From: Oscillospiraceae bacterium
Lineage (GTDB): Bacteria > Bacillota > Clostridia > Oscillospirales > Ruminococcaceae
Assembly (NCBI GenBank): GCA_015067025.1
Contig: SVNC01000004.1
Span: 84,387 to 148,386 of the forward strand
Length of the DNA: 64,000 bases
Reading direction: 5' to 3'
The translations under genes were made by a program, and so were the position numbers. Below the pieces are notes generated by a model. It made no database searches. It was not told where the DNA came from and saw nothing but the letters and a program-made list of their open reading frames with translations. Each line of letters begins with the position of its first letter. Positions within the stretch are counted from its first letter, which is position 1. Positions 1 to 7,858 of this stretch are shown piece after piece.

Positions 1-699
1 GTCAACTGCGAATTTATAGACTGCCTTGCCGTCCATCTGTAAATAGCACTCCTTTTCAGGAGTATCTATAAGCTCATTGAACACCTCGTTGCCGTCAAAC
101 TTAGGGAAGTTTGGCTTATAATTTGCCTTGCAGTAAAGTGCCTCGAACATATCGCCCTCTGCACCGAGTATTGAATAGTAGGGCTTGTCTTCTCCCTTTT
201 CAACCACCACTGCACCTGCTCCGTCACCGAAAAGGATACAGCTTCCTCTGTCGTTATAATCAACGTGAGAAGAAAGTCTTTCGCTGGAAACGATAAGGAT
301 AGTTTTATAATCTCCTGTTGCAAGATAGTTTCTTGCAATGTCAAGAGCGTTTATAAAGCCTGTGCAGGCTGTGTTGATGTCTATACAGGGGCAACCCGTT
401 GCACCTATCTGCTTTTGCACAAGACAAGCCATATTTGGATAATAAAAATCAGGTGAGCAGGTGGATACTATTATAAAATCAATTTCCTCTGCTGTTTTTC
501 CTGCACTTTTAAGAGCCGCCTTTGCCGCCTCTGCCGCCATCTGATAGTTTGCCTTGTCAGGACTCATAAGGCGTGTCTTAATGCCTGTTCTTGAGCTTAT
601 CCATTCATCCGATGTGTCGATGAACTCTGTCAGCATCTCATTTGTCATAGCAAATGAGGGATTGTAGCCGCCTGCCCCTAAGATCGTAATTCCGTTCAT
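1..699 (-). CDS. fabH: Beta-ketoacyl-ACP synthase III (FabH), 3' part cut off by window edge
   Basis: This is a condensing enzyme that starts fatty acid chains by joining acetyl-CoA (or a branched acyl-CoA) to malonyl-ACP. The 233 codons read here run from the start codon at 697-699 to the window edge without a stop, so roughly the last 90-100 residues are missing (family length about 320-330). The catalytic cysteine is Cys112 in NTACTGF, the same position as in known FabH proteins. The catalytic His and Asn lie in the missing part. A ribosome-binding site (GAAAGGAAG) precedes the ATG. It is divergent from fabD, so both may be controlled from the 279-bp gap between them. The N-terminus begins MNGITILGAG, typical of the family. 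Confidence 0.95.
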   Translation of the reverse strand, partial: MNGITILGAGGYNPSFAMTNEMLTEFIDTSDEWISSRTGIKTRLMSPDKANYQMAAEAAKAALKSAGKTAEEIDFIIVSTCSPDFYYPNMACLVQKQIGATGCPCIDINTACTGFINALDIARNYLATGDYKTILIVSSERLSSHVDYNDRGSCILFGDGAGAVVVEKGEDKPYYSILGAEGDMFEALYCKANYKPNFPKFDGNEVFNELIDTPEKECYLQMDGKAVYKFAVD

Positions 700-757
700 G
701 ATACTTCCTTTCACTACCGCTTAATGCGATATTACACTTATTTTATCTATTTCAATA

Positions 758-786
758 TTGATTTTAATGACTTTTTGTTGTATAAT
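758..786 (+). promoter_or_regulatory. Sigma-A promoter for fabD
   Basis: TTGATT at 758-763 and TATAAT at 781-786 are separated by exactly 17 bases. The promoter lies between the divergent fabH and fabD and points to fabD, giving a leader of about 185 nt that is very A/T rich. I see no clear FapR-like operator. Confidence 0.75.
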
Positions 787-978
787 AAAGCAGATATAAG
801 CAGAGCTTTCTGCTTTGCAAAACCTACAAAATAATAGTACACTAATAATTTTACATTAATATTAACTGCCTTGTCAACAAAAAAACAAGTCGGTAATGCG
901 GAAAAATGTAAAAAAACCAAAAAAATTTAAAAAATTTTGCACGATTTAAAAATTTTTATTAAAAAGGAGACGTAAAAA

Positions 979-1917
979 ATGGTAGATATTTCCAAGACGA
1001 TATTTTTATTTTCAGGTCAGGGTTCACAGTATAAGGAAATGGGTAAGGAATTATATGATAATATCCCCGAGTGTAAAAAGGTACTTGAAATAGCAGAAAG
1101 CGTTCTTTCAATGCCCCTTACCGATATTATATTTAAAGGTGAAGAAAGCGAGCTTTCACGCACGGTTGTATCCCAACCTGCAATTCTTGCGATGTCGCTT
1201 ATGGCACTTGAAGCGGTTAAGACAAAGGGTATTGACGCATCCGCCGTTGCAGGTCACTCCCTCGGTGAATATGCGGCAATGGCGGCAAGTGGTATGTTAA
1301 GCTATGAAGAAGCCTTCAGAGCTATAAAATACCGTAGTGAGGCTATGGAAAAGGCGGCTAATGCAAACCCCGGCGGTATGGCGGCAGTATTAGGTCTTTC
1401 AGCTGAAGCTATTGAAGAAGTCTGCAAGGAGATTGAAAACGGCGGCGACTATATCACTCCCGTAAACTACAACTCCCCTGCACAGACAGTTATAGCAGGT
1501 ACTACAGATGCTCTTGCAAAGGCAGAGGAATTACTTTCTGCAAAGGGTGCAAAGAGAATAGTAAGACTTGCAGTTTCTGCGGCATTCCATTCAAAGCTTA
1601 TGGTATCCGCATCTGAAGAATTTAAGGAAAAGGCACAGGATATAAAGTTCAGCGTTCCCGAAAAGACATTCTACTGTAACGTTTACGGCAACAAGCTGAC
1701 CGATTTCTCCGATATGCCCTCCTATCTTGCAAAGCACATCTGCTCACCTGTAAGATTTACAGACGAGCTTGCCTGCATCAAGGCTGACGGATATGAAAAC
1801 TACATCGAACTCGGCCCCGGTAAGGTTCTTACAGGTCTTGTAAAGAAGACTCTTGACGGCGTAAACGCTCTTAACGTTGAAAATATGAAGACTCTTGAAA
1901 AGGCGGCTGAGCTTTAA
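979..1917 (+). CDS. fabD: Malonyl-CoA:ACP transacylase (FabD)
   Basis: It transfers the malonyl group from CoA to acyl carrier protein and so feeds fatty acid synthesis in the cytoplasm. The protein has 312 residues, the usual length. FSGQGSQ is at residues 11-17, the nucleophile is Ser94 in GHSLGEYAA, and the catalytic His is in the FHSKL motif near residue 205. AAAAAGGAGACG precedes the ATG. The stop codon overlaps the ATG of the next gene (PAP2 phosphatase) by one base, so the two are translationally coupled. The usual partners fabK, fabG and fabF do not follow; instead the operon continues into a lipid-phosphatase-like gene and shikimate genes. Confidence 0.97.
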   Translation: MVDISKTIFLFSGQGSQYKEMGKELYDNIPECKKVLEIAESVLSMPLTDIIFKGEESELSRTVVSQPAILAMSLMALEAVKTKGIDASAVAGHSLGEYAAMAASGMLSYEEAFRAIKYRSEAMEKAANANPGGMAAVLGLSAEAIEEVCKEIENGGDYITPVNYNSPAQTVIAGTTDALAKAEELLSAKGAKRIVRLAVSAAFHSKLMVSASEEFKEKAQDIKFSVPEKTFYCNVYGNKLTDFSDMPSYLAKHICSPVRFTDELACIKADGYENYIELGPGKVLTGLVKKTLDGVNALNVENMKTLEKAAEL

Positions 1918-2495
1918 TGGAAGCTATACTGGGTTTTGATTTTGCTATTCTTGATTTTATAAGAGAGAATATTGCAAATCCCGTACTTGACGTTATTATG
2001 AAGATAATAACCCATAGCGGTGACGCAGGCATAATATGGATAGCGGCGGCTTTGCTCTGTCTTATTTTTAAAAAGACACGAAAAGCGGGAGTGTGCATGG
2101 CTATTGCCCTGATACTCGTACTACTTATCTGCAATCTAACGTTAAAGCCGATAATCGCCCGACCAAGACCATTTATGCTGAGAGAAGAAATAGAGCTTAT
2201 AATATCTGCTCCATCGGGTTTTTCCTTCCCCTCGGGGCATACCGCGTCAAGCTTTGCGGCGGCTGTCGGACTATTTATCTATCACAAAAAGCTCGGCATT
2301 GCGGCTCTTATATGGGCGTTTCTGATAGCCTTTTCAAGACTGTATATGTACGTACACTACCCCACAGACGTCCTTGCGGGAATGGTTATAGGCATACTCT
2401 GCGCAGTTGTCGCTATGATAATTGTAAATAAAGTATATGAGCCTTTATCCGACAGGCTCAATACACTTATAAATAAGAAACAGGAGAAGAACTGA
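1917..2495 (+). CDS. PAP2-family membrane phosphatase
   Basis: A membrane protein of 192 residues with about five or six hydrophobic segments. All three parts of the PAP2 acid-phosphatase signature are present: KPIIARPRP (77-85), PSGH (105-108) and SR-(5)-H-(3)-D (140-151), which supply the phosphate-binding and catalytic residues. Likely substrates are lipid phosphates such as undecaprenyl diphosphate, phosphatidate or phosphatidylglycerol phosphate; sequence alone does not decide. The ATG overlaps the fabD stop, and aroE begins one base after its stop, so it sits inside the fabD-aroK operon. A membrane-lipid role would fit the fab context. Confidence 0.9.
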   Translation: MEAILGFDFAILDFIRENIANPVLDVIMKIITHSGDAGIIWIAAALLCLIFKKTRKAGVCMAIALILVLLICNLTLKPIIARPRPFMLREEIELIISAPSGFSFPSGHTASSFAAAVGLFIYHKKLGIAALIWAFLIAFSRLYMYVHYPTDVLAGMVIGILCAVVAMIIVNKVYEPLSDRLNTLINKKQEKN

Positions 2496-2496
2496 T

Positions 2497-3327
2497 ATGA
2501 AGACCTATGGCATCTTAGGCTACCCCTTAGGGCATAGCTTATCCCCCCAGATACACGAAAGACTTTTCGCTTTATCTGATATAAAGGCAGATTATAAAAT
2601 TTTTGAGATACCCTCTGAACAGTTAAAGGCAGAATTTGATATGCTGAAAGGAACGAATGGGTTTAATATCACAATTCCTCACAAGATAAGCATAATAGAG
2701 CTCTGCGACAGCCTTGACGATACTGCAAAGCGTTACACGAGTGTAAACTGCGTTGATATAAAGGACGGAAAAGTTACAGGCTACAATACCGACTGTGTTG
2801 GCTTCACCCTTTCTATAAAGGCTATGGGCGCTACCCTTTCAGAAAAAACTCTTATGCTGGGTTGCGGCGGCGTCGGCAGAATGATCGCTATTGAAACTGT
2901 CAGAAGCGGTGGCGATATCACAATAGCGGTAAGAGAAGAAGATACCGAAGTCGCAAAGAAGATGTGCGAAGAGCTTAAAAACTTCCGTAGCGACGTAAAG
3001 GCTGATTTCTGTCTTTTAAGTGAAATAAAGGGCGAATATACTCTTGTTGTAAACGCTACCCCCGTTGGTATGTATCCCAAGACGGAGTTTTCTCCCATAT
3101 CCGAAGAAGTGCTTGACAACGTCAAAACAAAGCATTTCTTTGACGTTATCTATAACCCCCTTGAAACAAAGCTGATGGCTATGATGAAGGCTAAGGGAGT
3201 AAACGTTTCGGGCGGTATGGATATGCTTGTATGGCAGGCGGTTGCCGCTCATACTATCTGGGACGGCTCAGAGTATGACGAAAAGGATATAAAGCAGCTC
3301 ATTGAAGATATGAAGGAGCTGATATAA
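2497..3327 (+). CDS. aroE: Shikimate dehydrogenase (AroE)
   Basis: NADPH-dependent reduction of 3-dehydroshikimate to shikimate in aromatic amino acid synthesis. The protein has 276 residues, normal for AroE. It starts with the substrate-binding signature GYPLGHSLSP, has the catalytic lysine in NITIPHK (Lys63) and the paired aspartate in the NTDCVG segment, and a dinucleotide-binding loop GCGGVGR around residues 122-128. The closing GGMDMLVWQA is also typical. The stop TAA shares one base with the aroK start, so these consecutive pathway enzymes are translationally coupled. The pathway genes upstream (aroB, aroF) are not in the window. Confidence 0.96.
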   Translation: MKTYGILGYPLGHSLSPQIHERLFALSDIKADYKIFEIPSEQLKAEFDMLKGTNGFNITIPHKISIIELCDSLDDTAKRYTSVNCVDIKDGKVTGYNTDCVGFTLSIKAMGATLSEKTLMLGCGGVGRMIAIETVRSGGDITIAVREEDTEVAKKMCEELKNFRSDVKADFCLLSEIKGEYTLVVNATPVGMYPKTEFSPISEEVLDNVKTKHFFDVIYNPLETKLMAMMKAKGVNVSGGMDMLVWQAVAAHTIWDGSEYDEKDIKQLIEDMKELI

Positions 3328-3833
3328 TGAAGCCTGTATATTTATGCGGTTTTATGGGCTGCGGAAAAAGCCATATCGGCAGACTGCTCTCAAAGGAGCT
3401 TACTGCGGTATTTATCGACCTTGATAAATATATAGTTGATAACGAGGGTATGACTATCCCCGAGATATTTGAAAAAAAAGGCGAGCCCTATTTCAGAGAT
3501 ACCGAGGCAAAATACATAAAGAATTTTAAGGGCAGGACTGTGGTTGCCACAGGCGGCGGTGCAATACTCCGCGACGAGACCGCCGAGTTTGCGAGAGAAG
3601 CAGGCACAGTATTCTTTATAGACGTAAGCTTTGACACCTGCTACAGCAGAATAAAGAACGACAAGAACCGTCCTCTCGTAGTAAATAATACAAAGGAACA
3701 GCTTATAGAAATTTTCAATAAGCGTTTCCCCATCTATAAGAAAAACAGCGACTATACAATAGACGGTGAAAGAACCGATAAGGAAATAGCAAAGGATATA
3801 ATTGATATTCTTAAGGAAAACGGAAAGGTATAA
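3327..3833 (+). CDS. aroK: Shikimate kinase (AroK)
   Basis: It phosphorylates shikimate with ATP, the step after AroE. The protein has 168 residues. Walker A is GFMGCGKS at residues 8-15. Substrate-contact residues are in FRDTEAKYI, with the GGGAI loop following, and the lid arginine is in NRPLV. It is coupled to aroE by a one-base start/stop overlap and is followed after 5 bases by the amidohydrolase gene, which probably belongs to the same transcript. Confidence 0.96.
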   Translation: MKPVYLCGFMGCGKSHIGRLLSKELTAVFIDLDKYIVDNEGMTIPEIFEKKGEPYFRDTEAKYIKNFKGRTVVATGGGAILRDETAEFAREAGTVFFIDVSFDTCYSRIKNDKNRPLVVNNTKEQLIEIFNKRFPIYKKNSDYTIDGERTDKEIAKDIIDILKENGKV

Positions 3834-3838
3834 ATATA

Positions 3839-5008
3839 ATGATACTTTACAACGCCCGTATAATCACAATGGCTGAGAAAATTATTGAAAACGGCTATGT
3901 CGAAATAAAAGACGGAAAAATATCAAGTGTGGGAGATATGAGTGCATTTGCATACTCTGTCACAGCAGATGATATCAACGCTGAGGGTAAGACAGTTTAC
4001 CCCGGCTTTATAGATATCCACAGTCATATCGGCGTATGGGAGGACGGACTCGGCTTTGAGGGCGATGACGGTAATGAAGAAACCGACCCTGCGACCCCTC
4101 ATTTAAGAGCTGTTGATATGATAAACCCCCTTGACAGATGCTTCACAGAAGCGGCAAAGGCGGGTATCACTTCCGTTGTAAGCGGTATGGGCAGTGCCAA
4201 TGCCATAGGCGGTACATTCCTTGCTATGAAAACGGCTGGCTCTAAAAATATAGATAAGCGGATTATTAAAAATCCTGTGGCTATGAAGTTTGCTTTAGGC
4301 GAAAATCCCAAAAGCGTATACAAGGATAAGGACACAGCCCCCATTACAAGAATGGCGACTGCGGCTATTATCAGAGAACAGCTTTACAAGGCAAAGAGAT
4401 ATCTTTCCGATATGGAGGAATATGAACGCCTTCAGGGAACTGAGGATGAAGTGGATAAGCCTGATTATGACGCAAAGTGCGAGGCACTTATCCCTCTTCT
4501 TAAAAAGGAGATACCCGCCCACTTCCATTGCCACAGAGCAGACGATATATTTACAGCGATAAGAATTTCAAAAGAATTTGATATAAACTACGTGCTTATC
4601 CACTGTACAGAGGGTCATCTCATCGCTGACGAATTAAAGGAAGAAAATGCGGTTGCGGTAGTAGGTCCTGTCTTATGTGACAGAAGTAAGCCTGAGCTTC
4701 GCAATCATACTATAGAAACCGCATCGGCACTTAACAAGGCAGGAATAAAAATTGCTATCTGCAACGACCACCCGGTAGTGCCCCAGCAGTATCTGTCCTT
4801 ATCGGCGGCACTAACAGTAAGAGGCGGACTTTCTGAAGACGAGGCTCTTCGTGCAATCACCGTAAACGCCGCTGAGATTGCTGGAATTGCCGACAGAGTA
4901 GGCACAATCGAAGTGGGTAAGGATGCAGACCTTGTTATATTCAGCGGCGATCCGTTAAGTGCCATAGCAGAGCCTGATATGGTTATAATCGACGGTAAAA
5001 TTATCTGA
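3839..5008 (+). CDS. Metal-dependent amidohydrolase, imidazolonepropionase-like
   Basis: A 389-residue member of the amidohydrolase superfamily (COG1228-like). The metal ligands of the TIM barrel can be followed: HSH at residues 61-63, a histidine cluster HFHCHRADD near 229, IHCTEGH near 255, and the catalytic Asp in CNDHP near 310. The small N- and C-terminal beta domain (ILYNARI at the start, GKDADLVIFSGDP near the end) is also typical. The substrate is unknown; related proteins hydrolyse cyclic amides or dipeptides. It lacks histidine-degradation neighbours, so I do not call it HutI. It sits 5 bp after aroK and 16 bp before the fumarase subunit. Confidence 0.85.
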   Translation: MILYNARIITMAEKIIENGYVEIKDGKISSVGDMSAFAYSVTADDINAEGKTVYPGFIDIHSHIGVWEDGLGFEGDDGNEETDPATPHLRAVDMINPLDRCFTEAAKAGITSVVSGMGSANAIGGTFLAMKTAGSKNIDKRIIKNPVAMKFALGENPKSVYKDKDTAPITRMATAAIIREQLYKAKRYLSDMEEYERLQGTEDEVDKPDYDAKCEALIPLLKKEIPAHFHCHRADDIFTAIRISKEFDINYVLIHCTEGHLIADELKEENAVAVVGPVLCDRSKPELRNHTIETASALNKAGIKIAICNDHPVVPQQYLSLSAALTVRGGLSEDEALRAITVNAAEIAGIADRVGTIEVGKDADLVIFSGDPLSAIAEPDMVIIDGKII

Positions 5009-5024
5009 AAGGGAGAAATTTTAT

Positions 5025-5867
5025 ATGCGAGAAATTGATGTAAGCGTCATATCCGAAAAGATAAGCGAGCTTTGTATAAAGGCTAATCTGTTTCTTCCTG
5101 ATGGTATGAAGGAAAAGATAAGCTCCTGCATCGGCTGTGAAAAAAGTCAGCTTTGCAAGGAGGTATTATCCGACATAGTAAGAAATATCGACTGTGCAAA
5201 GGAATTAGAAATTCCCGTTTGTCAGGACACTGGTATGGCTGTCATCTTTATGGAGATAGGTCAGGACGTTCATTTTGTGGGTGGTAGCCTCGAAAAAGCG
5301 ATAAATGACGGCGTCGCAAAGGGCTATATAGACGGAAAACTGAGACTGTCGGTTGTGGAAGACCCCCTTATGAGAAAGAACACAGAAAATAACACTCCTG
5401 CCATCATTCATACGAGGATAGTAGAAGGTGACAAGGTGCATATAATGGTTGCACCTAAAGGCTTCGGCAGTGAAAATATGAGTGCTGTGAAAATGTTCAC
5501 CCCATCAGCCACTCCCGATGATATTATAAATTTTGTTGTCGAAACGGTATCAAAGGCAGGCAGTAACCCCTGCCCTCCGATAACGGTAGGAGTAGGTATC
5601 GGCGGCGATTTTGAATACTGTGCGGTGCTTTCTAAAAAAGCTCTTTGCAGAGATTTGAATAAACGCAACGAAAATAAATTCTACGCAGACATGGAAGAAA
5701 AGATGTTAGAAAAGATAAATAAGCTTGGTATAGGTTCTCAGGGCTTTGGCGGTACTGTGACCGCTCTTTACGTAAATATCGAGCAGTTCCCCACCCACAT
5801 CGCAGGACTGCCCGTGGCGGTAAATATCGGTTGCCACGTAACAAGACACGCAGAGACTAAAATTTAA
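5025..5867 (+). CDS. Class I fumarase / tartrate dehydratase alpha subunit (orphan)
   Basis: This is the iron-sulfur subunit of a two-subunit fumarate hydratase or L-tartrate dehydratase (FumA/TtdA alpha type), 280 residues. The three cysteines expected to bind the 4Fe-4S cluster are visible: CQDTG (Cys66), GSNPCPP (about 186) and NIGCHVTRH near the C-terminus. GGSLEKAINDG and GVGIGGDFE are conserved blocks. A ribosome-binding site GGGAG precedes the ATG. The beta subunit, normally the next gene, is absent here: the downstream gene is an unrelated lipoprotein. The stop codon lies inside the first stem of a hairpin array. A separate beta gene elsewhere in the genome is the likely solution. Confidence 0.88.
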   Translation: MREIDVSVISEKISELCIKANLFLPDGMKEKISSCIGCEKSQLCKEVLSDIVRNIDCAKELEIPVCQDTGMAVIFMEIGQDVHFVGGSLEKAINDGVAKGYIDGKLRLSVVEDPLMRKNTENNTPAIIHTRIVEGDKVHIMVAPKGFGSENMSAVKMFTPSATPDDIINFVVETVSKAGSNPCPPITVGVGIGGDFEYCAVLSKKALCRDLNKRNENKFYADMEEKMLEKINKLGIGSQGFGGTVTALYVNIEQFPTHIAGLPVAVNIGCHVTRHAETKI

Positions 5868-5986
5868 ACCCTTGGTTTAAATTTTAAATGATATATCTGC
5901 TTTGCAGATATGAGGAATGATGTTTTGCCCTATCGGGCAAAATGATGCCGCTACGCTAATTGTTGTATCCACCTTCGGTGGATGGT
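5860..5986. repeat. Mini-hairpin array 1
   Basis: A string of short perfect inverted repeats with 3-4 base loops: 5860-5884 (11-bp arms AAATTTAAACC, enclosing the stop codon of the fumarase subunit), 5893-5911 (ATATCTGC arms), 5923-5942 (TTTTGCCC arms) and 5967-5983 (ATCCACC arms), plus a degenerate GCCGCTACGC unit near 5947-5956. Linkers contain AATGAT/ATGATG. The same hairpin and linker order recurs at 51471-51545. Confidence 0.85.
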
Positions 5987-6007
5987 ATTTAAAAAGGAGT
6001 GTGGAAA

Positions 6008-7171
6008 ATGAAAAAAGGGAAAACCTTATGCCTTCTGTTATCAGTTATGTTTATAATTACTGCAATTTCAGGCTGTAATATGAATATCAGCATCGGTTCT
6101 GACAGCTTTGTCTTTGTTAATGACAAAGGCGCTGAACAGAGCATTTCTGCTGAGGATATACTGAATTACGTTCCCACAAGGGCTGACGCTATGGGTGAGT
6201 ACTGCAAAAACGCACTTTCAGGAAACGCTCTTTACGTCTACAATGCAGTATCTTTCGCGGTGGATAACGGATGTACGGAGATACGCATACCCGATAAATA
6301 CGGCTATAAGGACCCCGGCGAATATATAAAGGCTATAACCTTCTATAGCTGTGACAGCCCCTTTTTAGAGCATAACTACACCACAGACGGCACCTTCAGA
6401 CTGACTGAAAATACCCTTTTTGGCAGCACGAGCTTCGGCTTTACCTTACCGAGAAACAGCACCATCTTCTCAAATGAAAAGCAGAAGGCATACGAAAAGG
6501 CAAAGGAGATAATAAGCTCTATGCCTGCTCAGTATCTGACCGATGCACAGAAGATGAAATACCTATACAGCTACGTAGCACAAAACGTTAAATACACCAC
6601 GGCAGTAAATTCCTACAGCTATAACACGGTGCCTATCTACGATGCACTTATGACGGATGATCACGAAACCATCTGCGACGGCTTTGCCGACACTCTTTTA
6701 ATGCTTTTCAATATGGCAGGTATTGAGTGCTTTGCCGTTGAGGGACTGAACAATAAAAATACAGGGCACGTGGTAGTTTGTGCAAAGCTTGACGGTCAGT
6801 ATTACTACTTTGACCCCACAAATGATTCAAACGTTTGCGTAAGCGGCTTTAAACCCGGTTTTTACTATGCAATGTCCGACAAGGAGCTAAGCTCCTACTT
6901 TAAAGAGGAGAGCGATTTTTCAAACCTCCTTCCCGTATGCCCCACAAATAAGGCGAGCGACCTTGCAGACGTCGTTGCCTTCAGCGATGATGACAACACG
7001 GTAAATAACGCCAAAAGCGTTTTACTCCGCGACGGAGCGGTAAACGTGTACTTTACCGATGCAGTCTCAGACAGCGATAAAGAGAATTTCGGCAGAAAGC
7101 TTGCCACCGCCATCGGCGACTCGATAGTCAACACAAAGGCAAATAGCGTCATCGGATATGCAAAACATTGA
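6008..7171 (+). CDS. Lipoprotein with transglutaminase-like domain
   Basis: A secreted lipoprotein of 388 residues. The N-terminus has lysines, a hydrophobic stretch and a lipobox ISGC, so the mature protein is probably anchored outside the membrane. A transglutaminase-like fold covers about residues 180-290, with the catalytic triad visible as Cys in TICDGFA, His in NTGHVVV and Asp in YYFDPTND. Such domains usually act as proteases or amidases on wall or peptide substrates; the substrate cannot be told. I chose ATG at 6008 because AAAAAGGAG lies 8 bases upstream; the in-frame GTG at 5999 overlaps that site. It follows hairpin array 1 directly, so it may be expressed separately from the fumarase gene. 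Confidence 0.85.
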   Translation: MKKGKTLCLLLSVMFIITAISGCNMNISIGSDSFVFVNDKGAEQSISAEDILNYVPTRADAMGEYCKNALSGNALYVYNAVSFAVDNGCTEIRIPDKYGYKDPGEYIKAITFYSCDSPFLEHNYTTDGTFRLTENTLFGSTSFGFTLPRNSTIFSNEKQKAYEKAKEIISSMPAQYLTDAQKMKYLYSYVAQNVKYTTAVNSYSYNTVPIYDALMTDDHETICDGFADTLLMLFNMAGIECFAVEGLNNKNTGHVVVCAKLDGQYYYFDPTNDSNVCVSGFKPGFYYAMSDKELSSYFKEESDFSNLLPVCPTNKASDLADVVAFSDDDNTVNNAKSVLLRDGAVNVYFTDAVSDSDKENFGRKLATAIGDSIVNTKANSVIGYAKH

Positions 7172-7196
7172 GCAAATTCGACAACAATTCAGCAAA

Positions 7197-7216
7197 TTTG
7201 TTGAAATTTCAACAAA
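7197..7216. promoter_or_regulatory. 20-bp perfect palindrome upstream of trmL promoter
   Basis: The sequence has arms TTTGTTGAAA and TTTCAACAAA with no spacer, and sits 4 bases upstream of the -35 box of trmL. It could be an operator for a dimeric repressor, or the hairpin of a terminator for the preceding lipoprotein gene, although no T-run follows directly. Confidence 0.5.
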
Positions 7217-7220
7217 AGTG

Positions 7221-7249
7221 TTGATTTTTTATCGCTTATCGTTTATAAT
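7221..7249 (+). promoter_or_regulatory. Sigma-A promoter for trmL
   Basis: TTGATT at 7221-7226 and TATAAT at 7244-7249 with a 17-base spacer. The predicted start of transcription lies about 20-25 bases before the trmL ATG. Confidence 0.8.
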
Positions 7250-7278
7250 GTAATTTAGAAAAAGCAGGAAAAGAAAAA

Positions 7279-7785
7279 ATGGAACTTAACATCGTTCTTG
7301 TAGAGCCGCAGATACCGCAGAATACCGGCAACATTGCCCGTACCTGTGCGGTAACGGGTGCAAGACTACACATAATAAAACCAATGGGGTTTGCCATTGA
7401 CGATAAAAAGCTGAAGCATGCAGGGCTTGATTACTGGCATCATCTTGATATAACCTATTATGACGGACTTGACGATTTCTTCAGTCAAAATCCCGATGGT
7501 GAATTTTACTATTTTACCACCAAAGGCACAAACACCTACTGCGACCCACGGTATAAGGACAAGGTATATATAGTTTTCGGCAGAGAGGACAAGGGTCTGC
7601 CTGAGGAGCTTTTATTTAAAAACAAAAGCCACTGCGTCAGAATACCTATGGGAAACAATATGAGGAGTCTTAACCTGTCAAACAGCGTAGCAATAGGAGC
7701 GTACGAGGTTTTAAGACAGTGGGATTTCCCTGAGCTTCAGAATTACGGCAGTCTTACAAAATTCGACTGGAACAGTATAGAATAA
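7279..7785 (+). CDS. trmL: tRNA (cytidine/uridine-34-2'-O)-methyltransferase (TrmL)
   Basis: A SPOUT-class methyltransferase that 2'-O-methylates the wobble base of leucine tRNAs. It has 168 residues, close to the usual 155-165. The N-terminus NIVLVEPQIPQNTGNIART carries the conserved arginine. The knotted SAM-binding region is seen in VFGREDKGLPEELL, IPMGNNMRSLNLSNSVAI and the C-terminal AYEVLRQ. It has its own promoter and appears to be a single-gene unit or to share a transcript with the DegV gene 73 bp downstream. Confidence 0.95.
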   Translation: MELNIVLVEPQIPQNTGNIARTCAVTGARLHIIKPMGFAIDDKKLKHAGLDYWHHLDITYYDGLDDFFSQNPDGEFYYFTTKGTNTYCDPRYKDKVYIVFGREDKGLPEELLFKNKSHCVRIPMGNNMRSLNLSNSVAIGAYEVLRQWDFPELQNYGSLTKFDWNSIE

Positions 7786-7858
7786 AACACGCTTTTGTGT
7801 TATACATAAAGAAAAAACAAAAGAAAGAAAAGTAAGGAAACAGAAAGGAACAAAGCCG

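Noticed and set aside
3839..5008. Amidohydrolase as imidazolonepropionase (HutI) of histidine breakdown
   Set aside because: Fold and metal residues fit the superfamily, but no other histidine-degradation gene is nearby and the sequence is not specific enough.
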